Assembly: GCF_041729615.1 (NCBI RefSeq)
Contig: NZ_CP154874.1
Location: 3,703,501 to 3,767,500, forward strand
Reading direction: 5' to 3'
DNA length: 64,000 bases
Source of the DNA: Pseudomonas alcaligenes
GTDB taxonomy: Bacteria; Pseudomonadota; Gammaproteobacteria; Pseudomonadales; Pseudomonadaceae
The notes under the pieces are model-generated. The model made no database searches, was not told the origin of the DNA, and was given only the letters and a program-made list of their open reading frames with translations. Shown in pieces: positions 25,870 through 35,471 of the stretch. How positions within the stretch are numbered: the stretch's first letter is position 1; each line of letters begins with the position of its first letter. A program made the position numbers and the translations under genes.

Positions 25870-26625
25870 CTAGCGCGCCAGGCTCAGCGGCTGCTGGATT
25901 TCCAGCAGGTACTGGCTGACCTTGCCGCTGTCCTGCAGGGCCTTGAGGCCGCGGTTGAAGCGCGCCATGCGCTCGGCATTTCCGGGTACCCGCTTCGACA
26001 GCAGCAGGTGCAGGCTGTCGCTGCTCAGCGGCTGCGGGTGGAAGCTCAGTTGGCTGCGCTGCTCGCGGCTGAAGCGGCTGTGCAGCATGTCGAAGGCCAC
26101 CACCTTGTCCATCGGGAAGGCATCCAGACGACCGGCCAGCAGCATGCGCAGGCCCTGCTCTTCGCTGCTTAGGCGCTTGACCCTGAGCAGGCCGTCGCGC
26201 TCGGCCTGCTGGAAGGCCTGGCCGTAGTCATAGTCGATGGCGCCGCCGAGGCGCAGCGGTGCGAGGTCGGCGACCTGCTGCCAGTCGAAGGGGCGGTCCT
26301 TGCGGTGGAACAGGTAGTAGCCGCTCTCCACCACGGGGTCACTGATGTAGAAGGTCTGCTCGCGTTCGGGGCTGCGCAGCCACACGGCGCTGCCATCACT
26401 CTTGCCGCGCTCGGCACTGCGCAGGGCGCGAGCCCAGGGGTAGAACTCCCACCTGACCCGGATGCCTTCTAGGGCAAAGGCTTCTTCGACGATGCGCGAG
26501 GCAACGCCGTGGTGGGGCAGATTCTGGCCGAGGTAGGGGCTCCACTCGCCGTTGGTCAGGCGCACCTCATCGGCGCGCGCGGTGCAGCAGAGCAGCAGGG
26601 TGAATAGCACGGACAGCAGACGCAT
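25870..26625 (-). CDS. Orphan periplasmic solute-binding protein (SBP_bac_3 type)
   Basis: The 251-aa protein has a signal peptide (MRLLSVLFTLLLCCTARA). The bac_3 fold follows: TNGEWSPYLGQNLPHHG, then VEEAFALEGIRVRWEFYPWARAL. The Trp-Ser-Pro-Tyr and Pro-Trp-x-Arg-Ala elements are typical of Pseudomonas stand-alone members, which have no ABC permease next to them. No permease or ATPase gene is nearby. Ligand is unknown. The ATG at 26625 gives the complete signal peptide; the longer frame is not plausible. Confidence 0.85.
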   Translation of the reverse strand: MRLLSVLFTLLLCCTARADEVRLTNGEWSPYLGQNLPHHGVASRIVEEAFALEGIRVRWEFYPWARALRSAERGKSDGSAVWLRSPEREQTFYISDPVVESGYYLFHRKDRPFDWQQVADLAPLRLGGAIDYDYGQAFQQAERDGLLRVKRLSSEEQGLRMLLAGRLDAFPMDKVVAFDMLHSRFSREQRSQLSFHPQPLSSDSLHLLLSKRVPGNAERMARFNRGLKALQDSGKVSQYLLEIQQPLSLAR

Positions 26626-26747
26626 GGCACGCTTCCTTACCCGGAACTGAGCGGGGCAGGGCGGAGTCCTCCCGCCCTGCGGCGTACGGCTTGGATCGCC
26701 GCCCGGCCAAGTGCCGGGCATGCCAGCAGTCTAGTCGGGGTGCCGGG

Positions 26748-27584
26748 TTACTGCAGCATGCTGGTGGCCGCTTCCATGGCGGCGGAGAGATCCTCGTCGG
26801 CCTGCATGTCGACGTTGGGGTCGAGGCCGAGCTTGGCGAAGGCCGGGATCTTGCTCCAGTCCAGCTGGGTGTAGGGGTGCTCGCTGCCCAGATAGCTCTG
26901 CAGGGTGGCGACCTGGACGATGTCGACGTAGTCGGCTTTCGGCGAGTTACGGGTGAAGTCCAGGTGCTGGCTGGGCACTATGGCGATCGGCTCGGGGAAC
27001 TCCCAGGCTCGCAGGATCTTGTCGCCGATGATCGGGTGGATCTTCTCGATCACGTGGTTGAGGCTGATCGAGTCGGCCAGCAGGGCGTTGTTCTCTTCGG
27101 CGTAGGTGAGGATCGGCAGCACGCCGATCTGGTGCACCAGGCCAGCCAGGGTGGCCTGGTCGGGCATCAGGCGGGTGTAGTGGCGGCACAGCACATGGCA
27201 GATGCCGGCGATTTCGGTGCTCTTGTTCCACACCTCGCGCATCTTGCGGTCGACCACGTCGCTGGTGGCCTGGAACATCTGCTCCATGGCCAGGCCGGTG
27301 GCCAGGTTGCAGGTGTAGTTGATGCCGAGGCGGCTGACGGCCATCTGGATGTCGGTGATTTCCTTGCTGGTGCGCAGCAGCGGGCTGTTCACCACCTTGA
27401 TGATGCGCGCGGTGAGCGCCGCGTCGTTGCCGATCACCTTGCTCAGGGCCGGGATGCTGACGTTCGGGTCTTCCGCCGCTTCGCGCACCTTGAGTGCCAC
27501 TTCCGGCAGGGTCGGCAGCACCAGTTCATCGTTGTCGATGGCCTGGATCAGTTCCTCTTGGACTTTCTCGGCAAGCTTGCTCAT
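26748..27584 (-). CDS. HDOD-domain signalling protein
   Basis: The 278-aa protein has an HDOD domain over most of its length (ELVLPTLPEVALKVREAA, then VIGNDAALTARIIKVVNSP, then LVHQIGVLPIL). HDOD domains are related to HD hydrolases but lack the metal ligands, and are linked to regulation of motility, virulence and stress. The MSKLAEK start at 27584 is preferred over the one nine residues upstream. The same gene precedes ygfZ in P. aeruginosa, from memory (PA0758). Confidence 0.88.
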   Translation of the reverse strand: MSKLAEKVQEELIQAIDNDELVLPTLPEVALKVREAAEDPNVSIPALSKVIGNDAALTARIIKVVNSPLLRTSKEITDIQMAVSRLGINYTCNLATGLAMEQMFQATSDVVDRKMREVWNKSTEIAGICHVLCRHYTRLMPDQATLAGLVHQIGVLPILTYAEENNALLADSISLNHVIEKIHPIIGDKILRAWEFPEPIAIVPSQHLDFTRNSPKADYVDIVQVATLQSYLGSEHPYTQLDWSKIPAFAKLGLDPNVDMQADEDLSAAMEAATSMLQ

Positions 27585-27694
27585 CTCGGCTCTCGGATCA
27601 TGCGTCCGCATCAGTCTAGGCGCTGGGGCGAACTTGGTTCAGGTATGCCCGGGTTGTACCGCGTTTGCCTGGGCTCTTGCATCAGCTTTTTCGT

Positions 27695-28636
27695 CTAGCG
27701 CTGGATTTCGCGGTCGGCGTCCAGCTGGTAGGGCAGGTCGAGCAGTTCCAGGCTTGGGCCCTGCGGGCTGCCCAGGTGGATGCGGCCATCGTCCTTGGCA
27801 TCCTCCTGCAGCACGGCCAGCAGCTCCACGCCCTCGGGCGCGCGGGCAGCCAGCACCACTTCGCCGACGCTGGAGCCGTGCACCGGCGAGAATAGCTCGC
27901 TACCCGGCTGCGGCACCTCGCCGGCAGCCAGGCGCAGGTGTTGCAGGCGGCGCTTGAGCTTGCCCAGGTACTGCATGCGCGCGACGATTTCCTGGCCGGT
28001 GTAGCAACCCTTCTTGAAGCTGACGCCGCCGACCGCCTGCAGGTTGATCATCTGCGGGATGAATAGCTCGCGGGTGGCGCCGAACACCTGGCCGATGCCG
28101 GCGCGCACCTGGCCGAGCAGCCAGTCGTTGAGCGGCGCCTCGTGCAGCTGTGCGGCCAGGCGGCCCTGCAGGGTCTCGGCCTGGGCGGTCGGTACCCACA
28201 GCTCGGCGCGCCCGCCGGGTAGCCGGATGGCCAGCAGGTCACCTGCGCGGGCCACGCTGTCGACCTGCTGCGGCAAGTCCAGGCCGAGGGCGAGCAGGGC
28301 GCCGTCGCCGCCGGACAGGCCGAAGCGCACCCAGGCGGCGGATTCGTCGGCGAGGGTCGACTTGGAGAACACCGCGTACTTCTTCAGGTCCGCCAGCTGT
28401 GCCTCCAGCAGCTCACCGGCCAGGGCCAGCAGGTAGCCGTCGTGGTGCTGGACGATACGGAAACTGGAGAGCATGCGGCCCTTGGGTGTGCAGCGGGCGC
28501 CCAGGCTGCAGGTCCGTTCGTCGAGATAGTTGAGGTTGCAGGTGAGCTGGCCCTGAAGGAACTTGGCGGCGTCCGGGCCGCGTACGGCGAGCAGGGCTTC
28601 GTGATTGAGCGGGGTGAAGAAGGCGGAGTCGGCCAT
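27695..28636 (-). CDS. ygfZ: YgfZ, folate-binding iron-sulphur cluster protein
   Basis: YgfZ binds tetrahydrofolate and supports the assembly or repair of certain Fe-S enzymes such as MiaB. The 313-aa protein shows the signature KGCYTGQEIVAR, with the conserved Cys, and the GcvT-like fold (LLAVRGPDAAKFLQGQLT). It is divergent from sdhE, an arrangement common in Pseudomonas. Confidence 0.95.
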   Translation of the reverse strand: MADSAFFTPLNHEALLAVRGPDAAKFLQGQLTCNLNYLDERTCSLGARCTPKGRMLSSFRIVQHHDGYLLALAGELLEAQLADLKKYAVFSKSTLADESAAWVRFGLSGGDGALLALGLDLPQQVDSVARAGDLLAIRLPGGRAELWVPTAQAETLQGRLAAQLHEAPLNDWLLGQVRAGIGQVFGATRELFIPQMINLQAVGGVSFKKGCYTGQEIVARMQYLGKLKRRLQHLRLAAGEVPQPGSELFSPVHGSSVGEVVLAARAPEGVELLAVLQEDAKDDGRIHLGSPQGPSLELLDLPYQLDADREIQR

Positions 28637-28755
28637 GGGCGATCGCTGGTCAATAAGTCAGGCCGTCATCATAGAGGCCGTCCGGCACCTTGTCAGCGGG
28701 TGCCGAGCGCGCCGTGCGCCGTTATACTGCGCCCCTTTGCACAGGAGCCTGCCGC

Positions 28756-29010
28756 ATGGCCGACGCGACCGAACTGAACCGACTCTTCTGGCACAGCCGC
28801 CGCGGCATGCTGGAGCTGGATGTGCTGCTGGTGCCCTTCGTCAAGGAGGTCTACCCCAGCCTGGACGCCGAGGATCAGGCGCGCTACCGCAAGCTGCTGG
28901 AGTGCGAGGATCAGGACATGTTCGGCTGGTTCATGCAGCGCGACGAGCCGCAGGATCCCGATCTGCTGCGCATGGTTCGCATGATCCTGGATCGTGTCCA
29001 GCCGAAGTGA
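28756..29010 (+). CDS. sdhE: SdhE, FAD assembly factor for succinate dehydrogenase
   Basis: SdhE promotes covalent FAD attachment to SdhA. The 84-aa protein has the essential RGxxE motif as RRGMLELD and the rest of the five-helix fold ([14 protein letters not shown]). ATG 28756 follows CAGGAG and gives the standard length. The ygfX gene overlaps its 3' end, as in the E. coli ygfYX pair. Confidence 0.94.
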   Translation: MADATELNRLFWHSRRGMLELDVLLVPFVKEVYPSLDAEDQARYRKLLECEDQDMFGWFMQRDEPQDPDLLRMVRMILDRVQPK

Positions 29011-29446
29011 ACACTTCGAATGCCACTGGCAGGCCTCGCGCCTGCTGCTGGCGCTCTATCTGACGGCGCTGGCCCTGGCGCTGCTCACCCTGTTTCTCAT
29101 CGATTTGCCGCTCTGGGCCGCACTGCTCGGCGCTGCCCTGTGCCTGGCGCAGGCGGCCTGGACGCTGCCGCGCCAGGTGCTGCTCAGGCATCCGGCCGCC
29201 TTCACCGGCCTGCGGCGCAACGAGGCGGGCTGGCAGCTGTTCAATGCGCGCGATAGCTGGCAGGCGGTGCAGCTGCGCCCGGACAGCCTGGCCCTGCAGC
29301 TGGCGGTGATCCTGCGTTTTCGTCTGGAGGGCGAGCGGCGTACGCGTGCGCTGTGTATCCCGCGCGACGCTCTGCCGCGCGATGTGCACCGGCGCCTGCG
29401 CGTGCGTCTGAAGTTCAGCCGGCGTAGGTGGGCGGCGCCAGGATAG
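28994..29446 (+). CDS. ygfX: YgfX-like membrane protein
   Basis: The 150-aa protein has two membrane helices near residues 17-55 ([17 protein letters not shown] and [16 protein letters not shown]), then a soluble domain with strands. This is the layout of YgfX, which in E. coli was proposed as a toxin partner of SdhE (CptA/CptB). The GTG at 28994 overlaps sdhE by 17 bases. The 3' end overlaps the convergent nadB by 32 bases, which is unusual but keeps both frames intact. Confidence 0.8.
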   Translation: MSSRSEHFECHWQASRLLLALYLTALALALLTLFLIDLPLWAALLGAALCLAQAAWTLPRQVLLRHPAAFTGLRRNEAGWQLFNARDSWQAVQLRPDSLALQLAVILRFRLEGERRTRALCIPRDALPRDVHRRLRVRLKFSRRRWAAPG

Positions 29447-31031
29447 TGTCGCGGGCCTCGGGCAGCAGGCCCGGGTAGTCCAGGGTGTAGTGCAGGCCGC
29501 GGCTCTCGTGGCGGCGCATGGCCGACTCGATCATCAGCTCGGCGACCTGGGCCAGGTTGCGCAGCTCGATCAGGTCGCGGCTGACCTTGTAGTTGCTGTA
29601 GAACTCGTCGATCTCGTCGAGCAGCAGGCGCACGCGGTGCTGGGCGCGCTGCAGGCGCTTGTTGGTGCGCACGATGCCGACGTAGTCCCACATGAAGCGC
29701 CGCAGCTCGTCCCAGTTGTGCGCGATGATCACGTCCTCGTCGGAGTCGGTCACCTGGCTGGCGTCCCAGGTCGGCAGCGTTTGCGGCATGTCGACCTGGT
29801 CGAGCTGGGCGACTATGTCCTGGGCCGCCGAGCGGGCGTAGACGAAGCATTCCAGCAACGAGTTGCTGGCCATGCGGTTGGCGCCGTGCAGGCCGGTGAA
29901 GCTGGTTTCGCCGATGGCGTAGAGGCCGGGCACATCGCTGCGGCCATGCTGGTCGACGACCACGCCGCCGCAGGTGTAGTGCGCCGCCGGCACCACCGGA
30001 ATCGGCTGACGGGTGATGTCGATACCGAAGCCCAGGCAGCGCTCGTAGACGGTGGGGAAGTGCGACTTCACGAACTCGGCCGGCTTGTGGCTGATGTCCA
30101 GGTACACGCAGTCGATACCCAGGCGCTTCATTTCATGGTCGATGGCGCGGGCGACTATGTCGCGCGGGGCCAGTTCTTCGCGTGCATCGAAGCGCGGCAT
30201 GAAGCGCTCGCCGTTGGGCAGGCGCAGCAGGGCGCCCTCGCCGCGCAGGGCCTCGGTGATCAGGAAGCTCTTGGCCTGCGGGTGGTACAGGCAGGTCGGG
30301 TGGAACTGGTTGAATTCCAGGTTGCCGACCCGGCAGCCGGCGCGCCAGGCCATGGCGATGCCGTCGCCGCTGGCACCGTCCGGGTTGCTGGTGTAGAGGT
30401 AGACCTTGGCCGCGCCGCCGGTGGCGAGGATGACGAAGCGCGCATGGTAGGTGTCCACTTCGCCGCTGGTGCGGTTCAGGACGTAGGCGCCCAGGCAGCG
30501 CTGGCCGGGCAGGCCGAGCTTGCGCTCGGTGATCAGGTCGACCGCCACCCGCTGTTCCTGCAGCTCGATGTTGCTGCGCTGGCGGGTCTGCTGCAGCAGG
30601 GTGTTGAAGATCGCCGCGCCGGTGGCATCGGCGGCATGGATGATGCGCCGGTGGCTATGGCCACCCTCGCGGGTCAGGTGGAACTCGAAGCCGCCGTCCT
30701 CGCGCTCCTGCTCGTCGTCGCGGGTGAAGGGCACGCCCTGTTCGATCAGCCACTGGATGGCTTCGCGACTGTGCTCGACGGTGAAACGCACGGCGTCCTC
30801 GCGGCACAGGCCACCGCCGGCATTGAGGGTGTCGGCGACATGGGATTCGACGGTGTCGGCATCGTCCAGCACGGCGGCGACCCCGCCCTGGGCCCAGAAA
30901 GTGGAGCCGTTGGCCAGGTCGCCCTTGCTCAGCACGGCGATGCGCAGGTGCCCGGGCAGGGTCAGGGCCAGGGTCAGGCCGGCAGCGCCGCTGCCGATGA
31001 CCAGAACGTCGTGCTGATAATGTTGGCTCAT
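29415..31031 (-). CDS. nadB: L-aspartate oxidase NadB
   Basis: NadB oxidises L-aspartate to iminoaspartate, the first step of de novo NAD synthesis. The 538-aa flavoprotein has the FAD motif [13 protein letters not shown] at the N-terminus, the Ser/Thr-rich loop [10 protein letters not shown], and the active-site region [15 protein letters not shown] with the second FAD motif. A helical C-terminal domain follows. It is divergent from algU, as in P. aeruginosa. Confidence 0.97.
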   Translation of the reverse strand: MSQHYQHDVLVIGSGAAGLTLALTLPGHLRIAVLSKGDLANGSTFWAQGGVAAVLDDADTVESHVADTLNAGGGLCREDAVRFTVEHSREAIQWLIEQGVPFTRDDEQEREDGGFEFHLTREGGHSHRRIIHAADATGAAIFNTLLQQTRQRSNIELQEQRVAVDLITERKLGLPGQRCLGAYVLNRTSGEVDTYHARFVILATGGAAKVYLYTSNPDGASGDGIAMAWRAGCRVGNLEFNQFHPTCLYHPQAKSFLITEALRGEGALLRLPNGERFMPRFDAREELAPRDIVARAIDHEMKRLGIDCVYLDISHKPAEFVKSHFPTVYERCLGFGIDITRQPIPVVPAAHYTCGGVVVDQHGRSDVPGLYAIGETSFTGLHGANRMASNSLLECFVYARSAAQDIVAQLDQVDMPQTLPTWDASQVTDSDEDVIIAHNWDELRRFMWDYVGIVRTNKRLQRAQHRVRLLLDEIDEFYSNYKVSRDLIELRNLAQVAELMIESAMRRHESRGLHYTLDYPGLLPEARDTILAPPTYAG

Positions 31032-31140
31032 CTACTGCTGATTCCGCGAAAAGGACTGCCGAGGGTGACAGCGGCTATGCCTAGTATATAGAGGGGGTGG
31101 GCGGCACAATAGCTGGCTTATGACCCAGTAAAATGTTCGG

Positions 31141-31168
31141 GAACTTTCTTAGTCGTTCGGGTTTCATA
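31141..31168 (+). promoter_or_regulatory. Distal AlgU-type promoter of algU
   Basis: The -35 element GAACTT at 31141-31146 is followed after 17 bases by TCATA, near the AlgU consensus GAACTT-N16/17-TCTGA. It probably equals the distal AlgU-dependent promoter of the P. aeruginosa algU gene (P3). Confidence 0.65.
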
Positions 31169-31300
31169 AGCAGTCACCGAGGGCGAGCGGCGCTTCAGCG
31201 CGGCCGCGATATCGGTCAACAGATCATCAGGCGCCAGGGCAAATCCCTGGCGCCATGCCCCGGGTGGCCGCAGTGGCCCGCGAGGCTTGTTCGGAGGGGA

Positions 31301-31327
31301 GAACTTTTGCGCAGCGTCCGAGTCTAT
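31301..31327 (+). promoter_or_regulatory. Proximal AlgU-dependent promoter of algU
   Basis: GAACTT at 31301-31306, a 16-base spacer and TCTAT at 31323-31327 closely follow the autoregulated P1 promoter of algU as I recall it. It makes the sigma factor control its own operon. Confidence 0.85.
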
Positions 31328-31386
31328 CTTGGCAGACCGACAGAATGGCCGATGCAGAGCTCCTCCGATATGCACGAGGAGTATTC

Positions 31387-31968
31387 ATGCTAGCCCAGGA
31401 AGACGATCAGCAGCTGGTCCTACGGGTGCAGCGCGGTGACAAGCGGGCCTTCGATCTGCTGGTGCTCAAGTATCAGCACAAGATTCTCGGCCTGGTGGTG
31501 CGCTTCGTTCACGACAGCCACGAGGCCCAGGATGTGGCGCAGGAGGCCTTCATCAAGGCCTATCGTGCCTTGGGCAATTTCCGCGGTGACAGTGCGTTCT
31601 ACACCTGGCTGTACCGCATCGCCATCAACACGGCGAAGAACTATCTGGTCTCGCGCGGCCGTCGGCCGCCGGACAGTGATGTAAGTGCCGAGGATGCCGA
31701 GTTCTACGAGGGTGACCACGCCCTGAAGGACATCGAGTCACCGGAGCGTGCCATGTTGCGGGATGAGATCGAGGCCACCGTGCACCGAACCATCCAGCAA
31801 CTGCCGGAGGATCTGCGCACGGCCCTGACCCTGCGCGAGTTCGACGGCCTGAGTTACGAGGACATTGCCAATGTGATGCAGTGTCCGGTCGGCACCGTGC
31901 GTTCGCGGATCTTCCGGGCGCGCGAGGCCATCGATAAAGCCCTGCAACCTCTGTTGCAGGAAGCCTGA
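31387..31968 (+). CDS. algU: Extracytoplasmic-function sigma factor AlgU (RpoE/sigma-22)
   Basis: AlgU directs transcription of envelope-stress and alginate genes and is held inactive by MucA. The 193-aa protein has region 2 (QRGDKRAFDLLVLKYQ, then EAQDVAQEAFIKAYRAL) and region 4 (LPEDLRTALTLREFDGLSY, then CPVGTVRSRIFRARE). It is nearly identical to the P. aeruginosa protein. ATG 31387 follows GAGGAGT. The operon continues with mucABCD. Confidence 0.98.
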   Translation: MLAQEDDQQLVLRVQRGDKRAFDLLVLKYQHKILGLVVRFVHDSHEAQDVAQEAFIKAYRALGNFRGDSAFYTWLYRIAINTAKNYLVSRGRRPPDSDVSAEDAEFYEGDHALKDIESPERAMLRDEIEATVHRTIQQLPEDLRTALTLREFDGLSYEDIANVMQCPVGTVRSRIFRAREAIDKALQPLLQEA

Positions 31969-31999
31969 GACAGCGGCGACAGCCAAGAGAGGAACCACC

Positions 32000-32575
32000 A
32001 TGAGTCGTGAAGCCCTGCAGGAATCGCTGTCCGCGGTGATGGATAACGAAGCGGACGAACTGGAGCTGCGTCGGGTGCTGGCCGCCAGCGACGATGCCGA
32101 GTTGCGCGGCACCTGGTCGCGTTACCAGCTCGCCCGTGCGGTGATGCACAAGGAGCTGCTGGAGCCGCGCCTGGATATTGCCGCCGCGGTATCGGCCGCC
32201 CTGGCCGACGAGGCGCTGCCGGCCAAGGCCGTGCGTGGTCCCTGGCGTACGCTGGGGCGTGTCGCTGTAGCGGCTTCGGTAACCCTGGCTGTGCTGGTCG
32301 GCGTGCGTTTCTACAACCAGGACGAACTGGCCGGGGCCCAGCTGGCCCAGCAGGGCAACCAGCCCAGCCTGGTGCTGCCGCAGGTCCAGGGTCCGGCCGT
32401 GCTGGCCGGCTACAGCGAGGGCGCCGCTGCGCAGCAGAGCCCCGTACAGTCGGGCTCCTCCTGGCATGAGCAGCGACTGCCTACGTATCTCCGTCAGCAC
32501 GCCCAGCAGGCCGCCGCCAGTGGTGCGGACTCCGCCTTGCCCTATGCGCGTGCCGCCAGTCTGGAAAATCGCTGA
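32000..32575 (+). CDS. mucA: Anti-sigma factor MucA
   Basis: MucA is an inner-membrane protein whose N-terminal domain (MSREALQESLSAVMDNEADE) binds AlgU and whose periplasmic part binds MucB. The 191-aa protein has one membrane helix near residues 85-105 (VAVAASVTLAVLVGVRF). The frame is intact, so the gene does not carry the truncations seen in mucoid clinical strains. Stress proteolysis by AlgW, MucP and ClpXP would release AlgU. Confidence 0.96.
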   Translation: MSREALQESLSAVMDNEADELELRRVLAASDDAELRGTWSRYQLARAVMHKELLEPRLDIAAAVSAALADEALPAKAVRGPWRTLGRVAVAASVTLAVLVGVRFYNQDELAGAQLAQQGNQPSLVLPQVQGPAVLAGYSEGAAAQQSPVQSGSSWHEQRLPTYLRQHAQQAAASGADSALPYARAASLENR

Positions 32576-32583
32576 GAGGGTGC

Positions 32584-33528
32584 ATGCGCATACTCCCGCT
32601 AATCGCCCTGCTCGGCGGCGGCCTGGCAGCTCAGGTTCAGGCCGCTGAAGCGCAGGATTGGCTGCAGCGTCTGGCCCGGGCCGAGCATCAGAGCTTTCAG
32701 GGCACATTCGTCTATGAGCGCAACGGCAGCTTCTCCACGCATGGCATCTGGCATCGCGGTGGCGAGACGGGCATCACCGAGCGTCTGCTACAGCTCGATG
32801 GTTCGCCGCAGGAAGTGCTGAGGGTCGATGGTCGTCCGCAGTGTGTCAGCGGCGGACTTGCCGACCAGATGGCCGACGTGCAGTGGCCGGCGCGCCATCT
32901 CGATGCAGTGCAGCTGGAGAAACTCTACGAGTTGCGCGTGCTGGGGCGCTCGCGCGTCGCCGGCCGGCCCGCCTCGGTATTGGCCCTGGTTCCGCGTGAC
33001 AGGCATCGCTATGCCTTCGAACTGCATCTGGACGAAGAGAGTGCCTTGCCGCTCAAGTCCCTGCTGATCAACGAAAAGGGCCAGCTGCTGGAGCGCTTCC
33101 AGTTTGTCAGCCTGCAACTGGCCGACCGGCTGGCGGAGGATGCCCTGCAACCCGGCAGTGCCTGCAAGGCCGTGAGCCTGGATAAGGTCAGTGAGCTGCC
33201 GCCTTCCTGGAAGGCCGGCTGGGTGCCGCCGGGCTTCGAGCTGAACCAGGCCCTGCAGCGCACCAGTCCGGCATCCTCCGAGCCGGTGGCGAGCCTCCTG
33301 TATGGCGATGGTCTGGCACGTTTCACCGTTTTTCTCGAGCCGCTGCGCGGCGTCGGTGCCGAGGATGCGCGTAGCCAGCTGGGTCCGACCGCCGTGGTGT
33401 CGCGGCGCATGAGCACGGCCGATGGCGACGTGATGGTCACTGTGGTGGGCGAGATTCCCCTGGGTACGGCCGAGCGGGTGGCGCTATCGATGCAGCCCGC
33501 TGGCGCCGTCGAGGCGTCGGCGCCGTGA
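32584..33528 (+). CDS. mucB: MucB (RseB homologue), periplasmic regulator of MucA
   Basis: MucB binds the periplasmic domain of MucA and shields it from AlgW. The 314-aa protein has a signal peptide (MRILPLIALLGGGLAAQVQA), the lipoprotein-like first domain (QSFQGTFVYERNGS) and the C-terminal MucA-binding domain. Its last codon overlaps the mucC GTG. Confidence 0.96.
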   Translation: MRILPLIALLGGGLAAQVQAAEAQDWLQRLARAEHQSFQGTFVYERNGSFSTHGIWHRGGETGITERLLQLDGSPQEVLRVDGRPQCVSGGLADQMADVQWPARHLDAVQLEKLYELRVLGRSRVAGRPASVLALVPRDRHRYAFELHLDEESALPLKSLLINEKGQLLERFQFVSLQLADRLAEDALQPGSACKAVSLDKVSELPPSWKAGWVPPGFELNQALQRTSPASSEPVASLLYGDGLARFTVFLEPLRGVGAEDARSQLGPTAVVSRRMSTADGDVMVTVVGEIPLGTAERVALSMQPAGAVEASAP

Positions 33529-33968
33529 TCGAGGAGCAGGGGCGAGTCGTGGCTGTCGAGGCGGGCGCCGTCTGGGTGGAAACGCTGCGCCGGAGCACCT
33601 GCTCCAGCTGCTCGGCCAATGCGGGGTGTGGCCAGGGCTTGATGGAAAAGCTCGGCGTCGGGCGCCAGCGCGGGCTGGTGCGGGCGCTCTGTGATCTGCA
33701 GTTGCAGGTTGGCGATGCGGTGGTGATAGGGGTGCGCGAGGAGCTGCTGGTGCGTGGTTCCCTGCTGGTCTACCTGTTGCCGCTGTTGTGCCTGTTTGCC
33801 GCTGCCGTGCTGGCCCAACAGTGGGGGCTGGCCGAGCCGCTGGTGATACTCGCCGGTTTTGCCGGGCTGGCCATGGGCTGGCTGCTGGTGCGCTGGCGCA
33901 GCCGCCGTACCGCACATGAGCCGGCGCTGCAGCCCGTGGTGGTGCGCGTGCTGCTGGCCGGTTGCTGA
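33525..33968 (+). CDS. mucC: MucC (RseC/SoxR-reducing family)
   Basis: The 147-aa protein has an N-terminal domain with a Cys cluster (CSSCSANAGCG) that may bind metal or undergo redox change, and two membrane helices (LLVYLLPLLCLFAAAVLA and LVILAGFAGLAMGWLLV). RseC-family proteins modulate the sigma-E pathway and electron transfer to SoxR. It starts at GTG 33525, overlapping mucB by four bases. Confidence 0.93.
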   Translation: MIEEQGRVVAVEAGAVWVETLRRSTCSSCSANAGCGQGLMEKLGVGRQRGLVRALCDLQLQVGDAVVIGVREELLVRGSLLVYLLPLLCLFAAAVLAQQWGLAEPLVILAGFAGLAMGWLLVRWRSRRTAHEPALQPVVVRVLLAGC

Positions 33969-34006
33969 GATTATCTTGCCGTTTTCTGTGGATGGAGCTG
34001 AAGTCG

Positions 34007-35428
34007 ATGCCTAGCCTGAGATCCTCGTTGTCCGGTCTGTGTGCCCTGCTGCTGTTGGGGCAGGTGTCCCTGGCGCGCGCCGAGTTGCCGGAGTTCACCG
34101 AGCTGGTGGAGGAGGCTTCGCCGGCGGTGGTGAACATCAGTACCCGGCAGAACCTGCCGCAGCGCGAAGTCGCCATGCAGGGGCAGATTCCCGATCTGGA
34201 AGGGCTGCCGCCGATGTTCCGCGAGTTCTTCGAGCGCAGCATCCCGCAGATGCCGCGCGCTCCGGGTGGGCGCCAGCGCGAGGCGCAGTCGCTGGGGTCG
34301 GGCTTTATCATTTCCGCTGATGGCTATGTGCTGACCAACAACCATGTGGTGGCCGACGCCGACGAGATCATTGTGCGCCTGTCCGATCGCAGCGAGCTCG
34401 AGGCCAAGCTGATCGGTGCCGATCCGCGTACCGACGTGGCTCTGCTCAAGGTCGAGGGCAAGGGGTTGCCGACGGTCAAGCTGGGCAAGTCCGACGAGCT
34501 GAAGGTCGGCAGCTGGGTGCTGGCCATCGGCTCGCCCTTCGGTTTCGATCATTCGGTGACTGCCGGTATCGTGTCGGCCAAGGGTCGCAGCCTGCCGAAC
34601 GAGAACTATGTGCCCTTCATCCAGACCGACGTGGCGATCAACCCGGGCAACTCCGGCGGTCCGCTGTTCAATCTGGATGGCGAGGTGGTCGGCATCAACT
34701 CGCAGATATTCACTCGCTCCGGCGGCTTCATGGGGCTGTCGTTCGCCATTCCGATCGACGTGGCCATGGATGTGGCCAACCAGCTCAAGGCCGAGGGCAA
34801 GGTCAGTCGCGGCTGGCTTGGCGTGGTGATTCAGGAAGTGAACAAGGACCTGGCCGAATCCTTCGGTCTGGACAAGCCGGCCGGGGCCCTGGTGGCACAG
34901 GTTCTGGAGGATGGGCCGGCGGCCAAGGGTGGCTTGCAGGTGGGTGACGTGATCCTCAGCCTCAATGGCCAGCCCATCGTGATGTCAGCCGATCTGCCGC
35001 ATCTGGTCGGGGCTCTCAAGCCTGGCGCCAAGGCCGAACTGGAGGTGGTGCGCGAAGGCGAGCGCCAGCGTATCGAGCTGGCCGTCGGGGCGTTGCCGGA
35101 GGAGGGCGACGAGGTGGCGGTCGGCGAGACTGAAGGTGTCGAGCGCAACAGCAATCGCCTGGGGGTGGCGGTGGCCGAACTGACTGCCGAGCAGAAGAAG
35201 GCCCTCGACCTGCGTGGCGGCGTGGTCATCAAGGAAGTACAGAATGGCCCGGCGGCCCTGATCGGCCTGCGCCCCGGCGATGTCATTACCCATCTGAACA
35301 ACCAGGCCATAGCATCGGCCAAGCAGTTCACCGACGTGGCCAAGTCCCTGCCGGTCAACCGTTCGGTGTCCATGCGCGTGCTGCGCCAGGGGCGGGCGAG
35401 CTTCATCACCTTCAAGCTGGCCGAGTAG
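34007..35428 (+). CDS. mucD: MucD, periplasmic DegP/HtrA-type serine protease
   Basis: MucD removes misfolded envelope proteins and dampens AlgU activation. The 473-aa protein has a signal peptide (MPSLRSSLSGLCALLLL to ARA). The trypsin-like domain has catalytic His in TNNHVVADAD, Asp in DPRTDVALLK and Ser in NPGNSGGPLF. Two PDZ domains follow (VSRGWLGVVIQEV and NRLGVAVAELT). ATG 34007 gives the standard length of about 474; ATG 33992 is possible. A terminator follows directly, ending the algU operon. Confidence 0.96.
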   Translation: MPSLRSSLSGLCALLLLGQVSLARAELPEFTELVEEASPAVVNISTRQNLPQREVAMQGQIPDLEGLPPMFREFFERSIPQMPRAPGGRQREAQSLGSGFIISADGYVLTNNHVVADADEIIVRLSDRSELEAKLIGADPRTDVALLKVEGKGLPTVKLGKSDELKVGSWVLAIGSPFGFDHSVTAGIVSAKGRSLPNENYVPFIQTDVAINPGNSGGPLFNLDGEVVGINSQIFTRSGGFMGLSFAIPIDVAMDVANQLKAEGKVSRGWLGVVIQEVNKDLAESFGLDKPAGALVAQVLEDGPAAKGGLQVGDVILSLNGQPIVMSADLPHLVGALKPGAKAELEVVREGERQRIELAVGALPEEGDEVAVGETEGVERNSNRLGVAVAELTAEQKKALDLRGGVVIKEVQNGPAALIGLRPGDVITHLNNQAIASAKQFTDVAKSLPVNRSVSMRVLRQGRASFITFKLAE

Positions 35429-35446
35429 CTTCGCACCAGGGGTGAC

Positions 35447-35471
35447 AAGGGCGGCCGTGGCCGCCCTTTTT
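35447..35471 (+). terminator. Terminator of the algU-mucABCD operon
   Basis: The stem AAGGGCGGCC / GGCCGCCCTT closes a two-base gap and is followed by a T-tract. It lies 18 bp past the mucD stop. Confidence 0.9.

Larger units (their letters stand above)
31032..31386. other. 355-bp nadB-algU divergent control region
   Basis: No credible gene lies here; short frames on both strands lack ribosome sites and family features. The region holds two AlgU-type promoters, given separately, and the presumed nadB promoter near its left end (gtatatag around 31083). Confidence 0.7.

Noticed and set aside
29490..31091. A 533-residue plus-strand frame opposite nadB
   Set aside because: Antisense shadow; nadB has intact FAD motifs and normal length.
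31118..31393. Two short frames of 85-86 residues in the nadB-algU gap
   Set aside because: They overlap each other and the AlgU promoters, lack ribosome sites and show no recognisable features.
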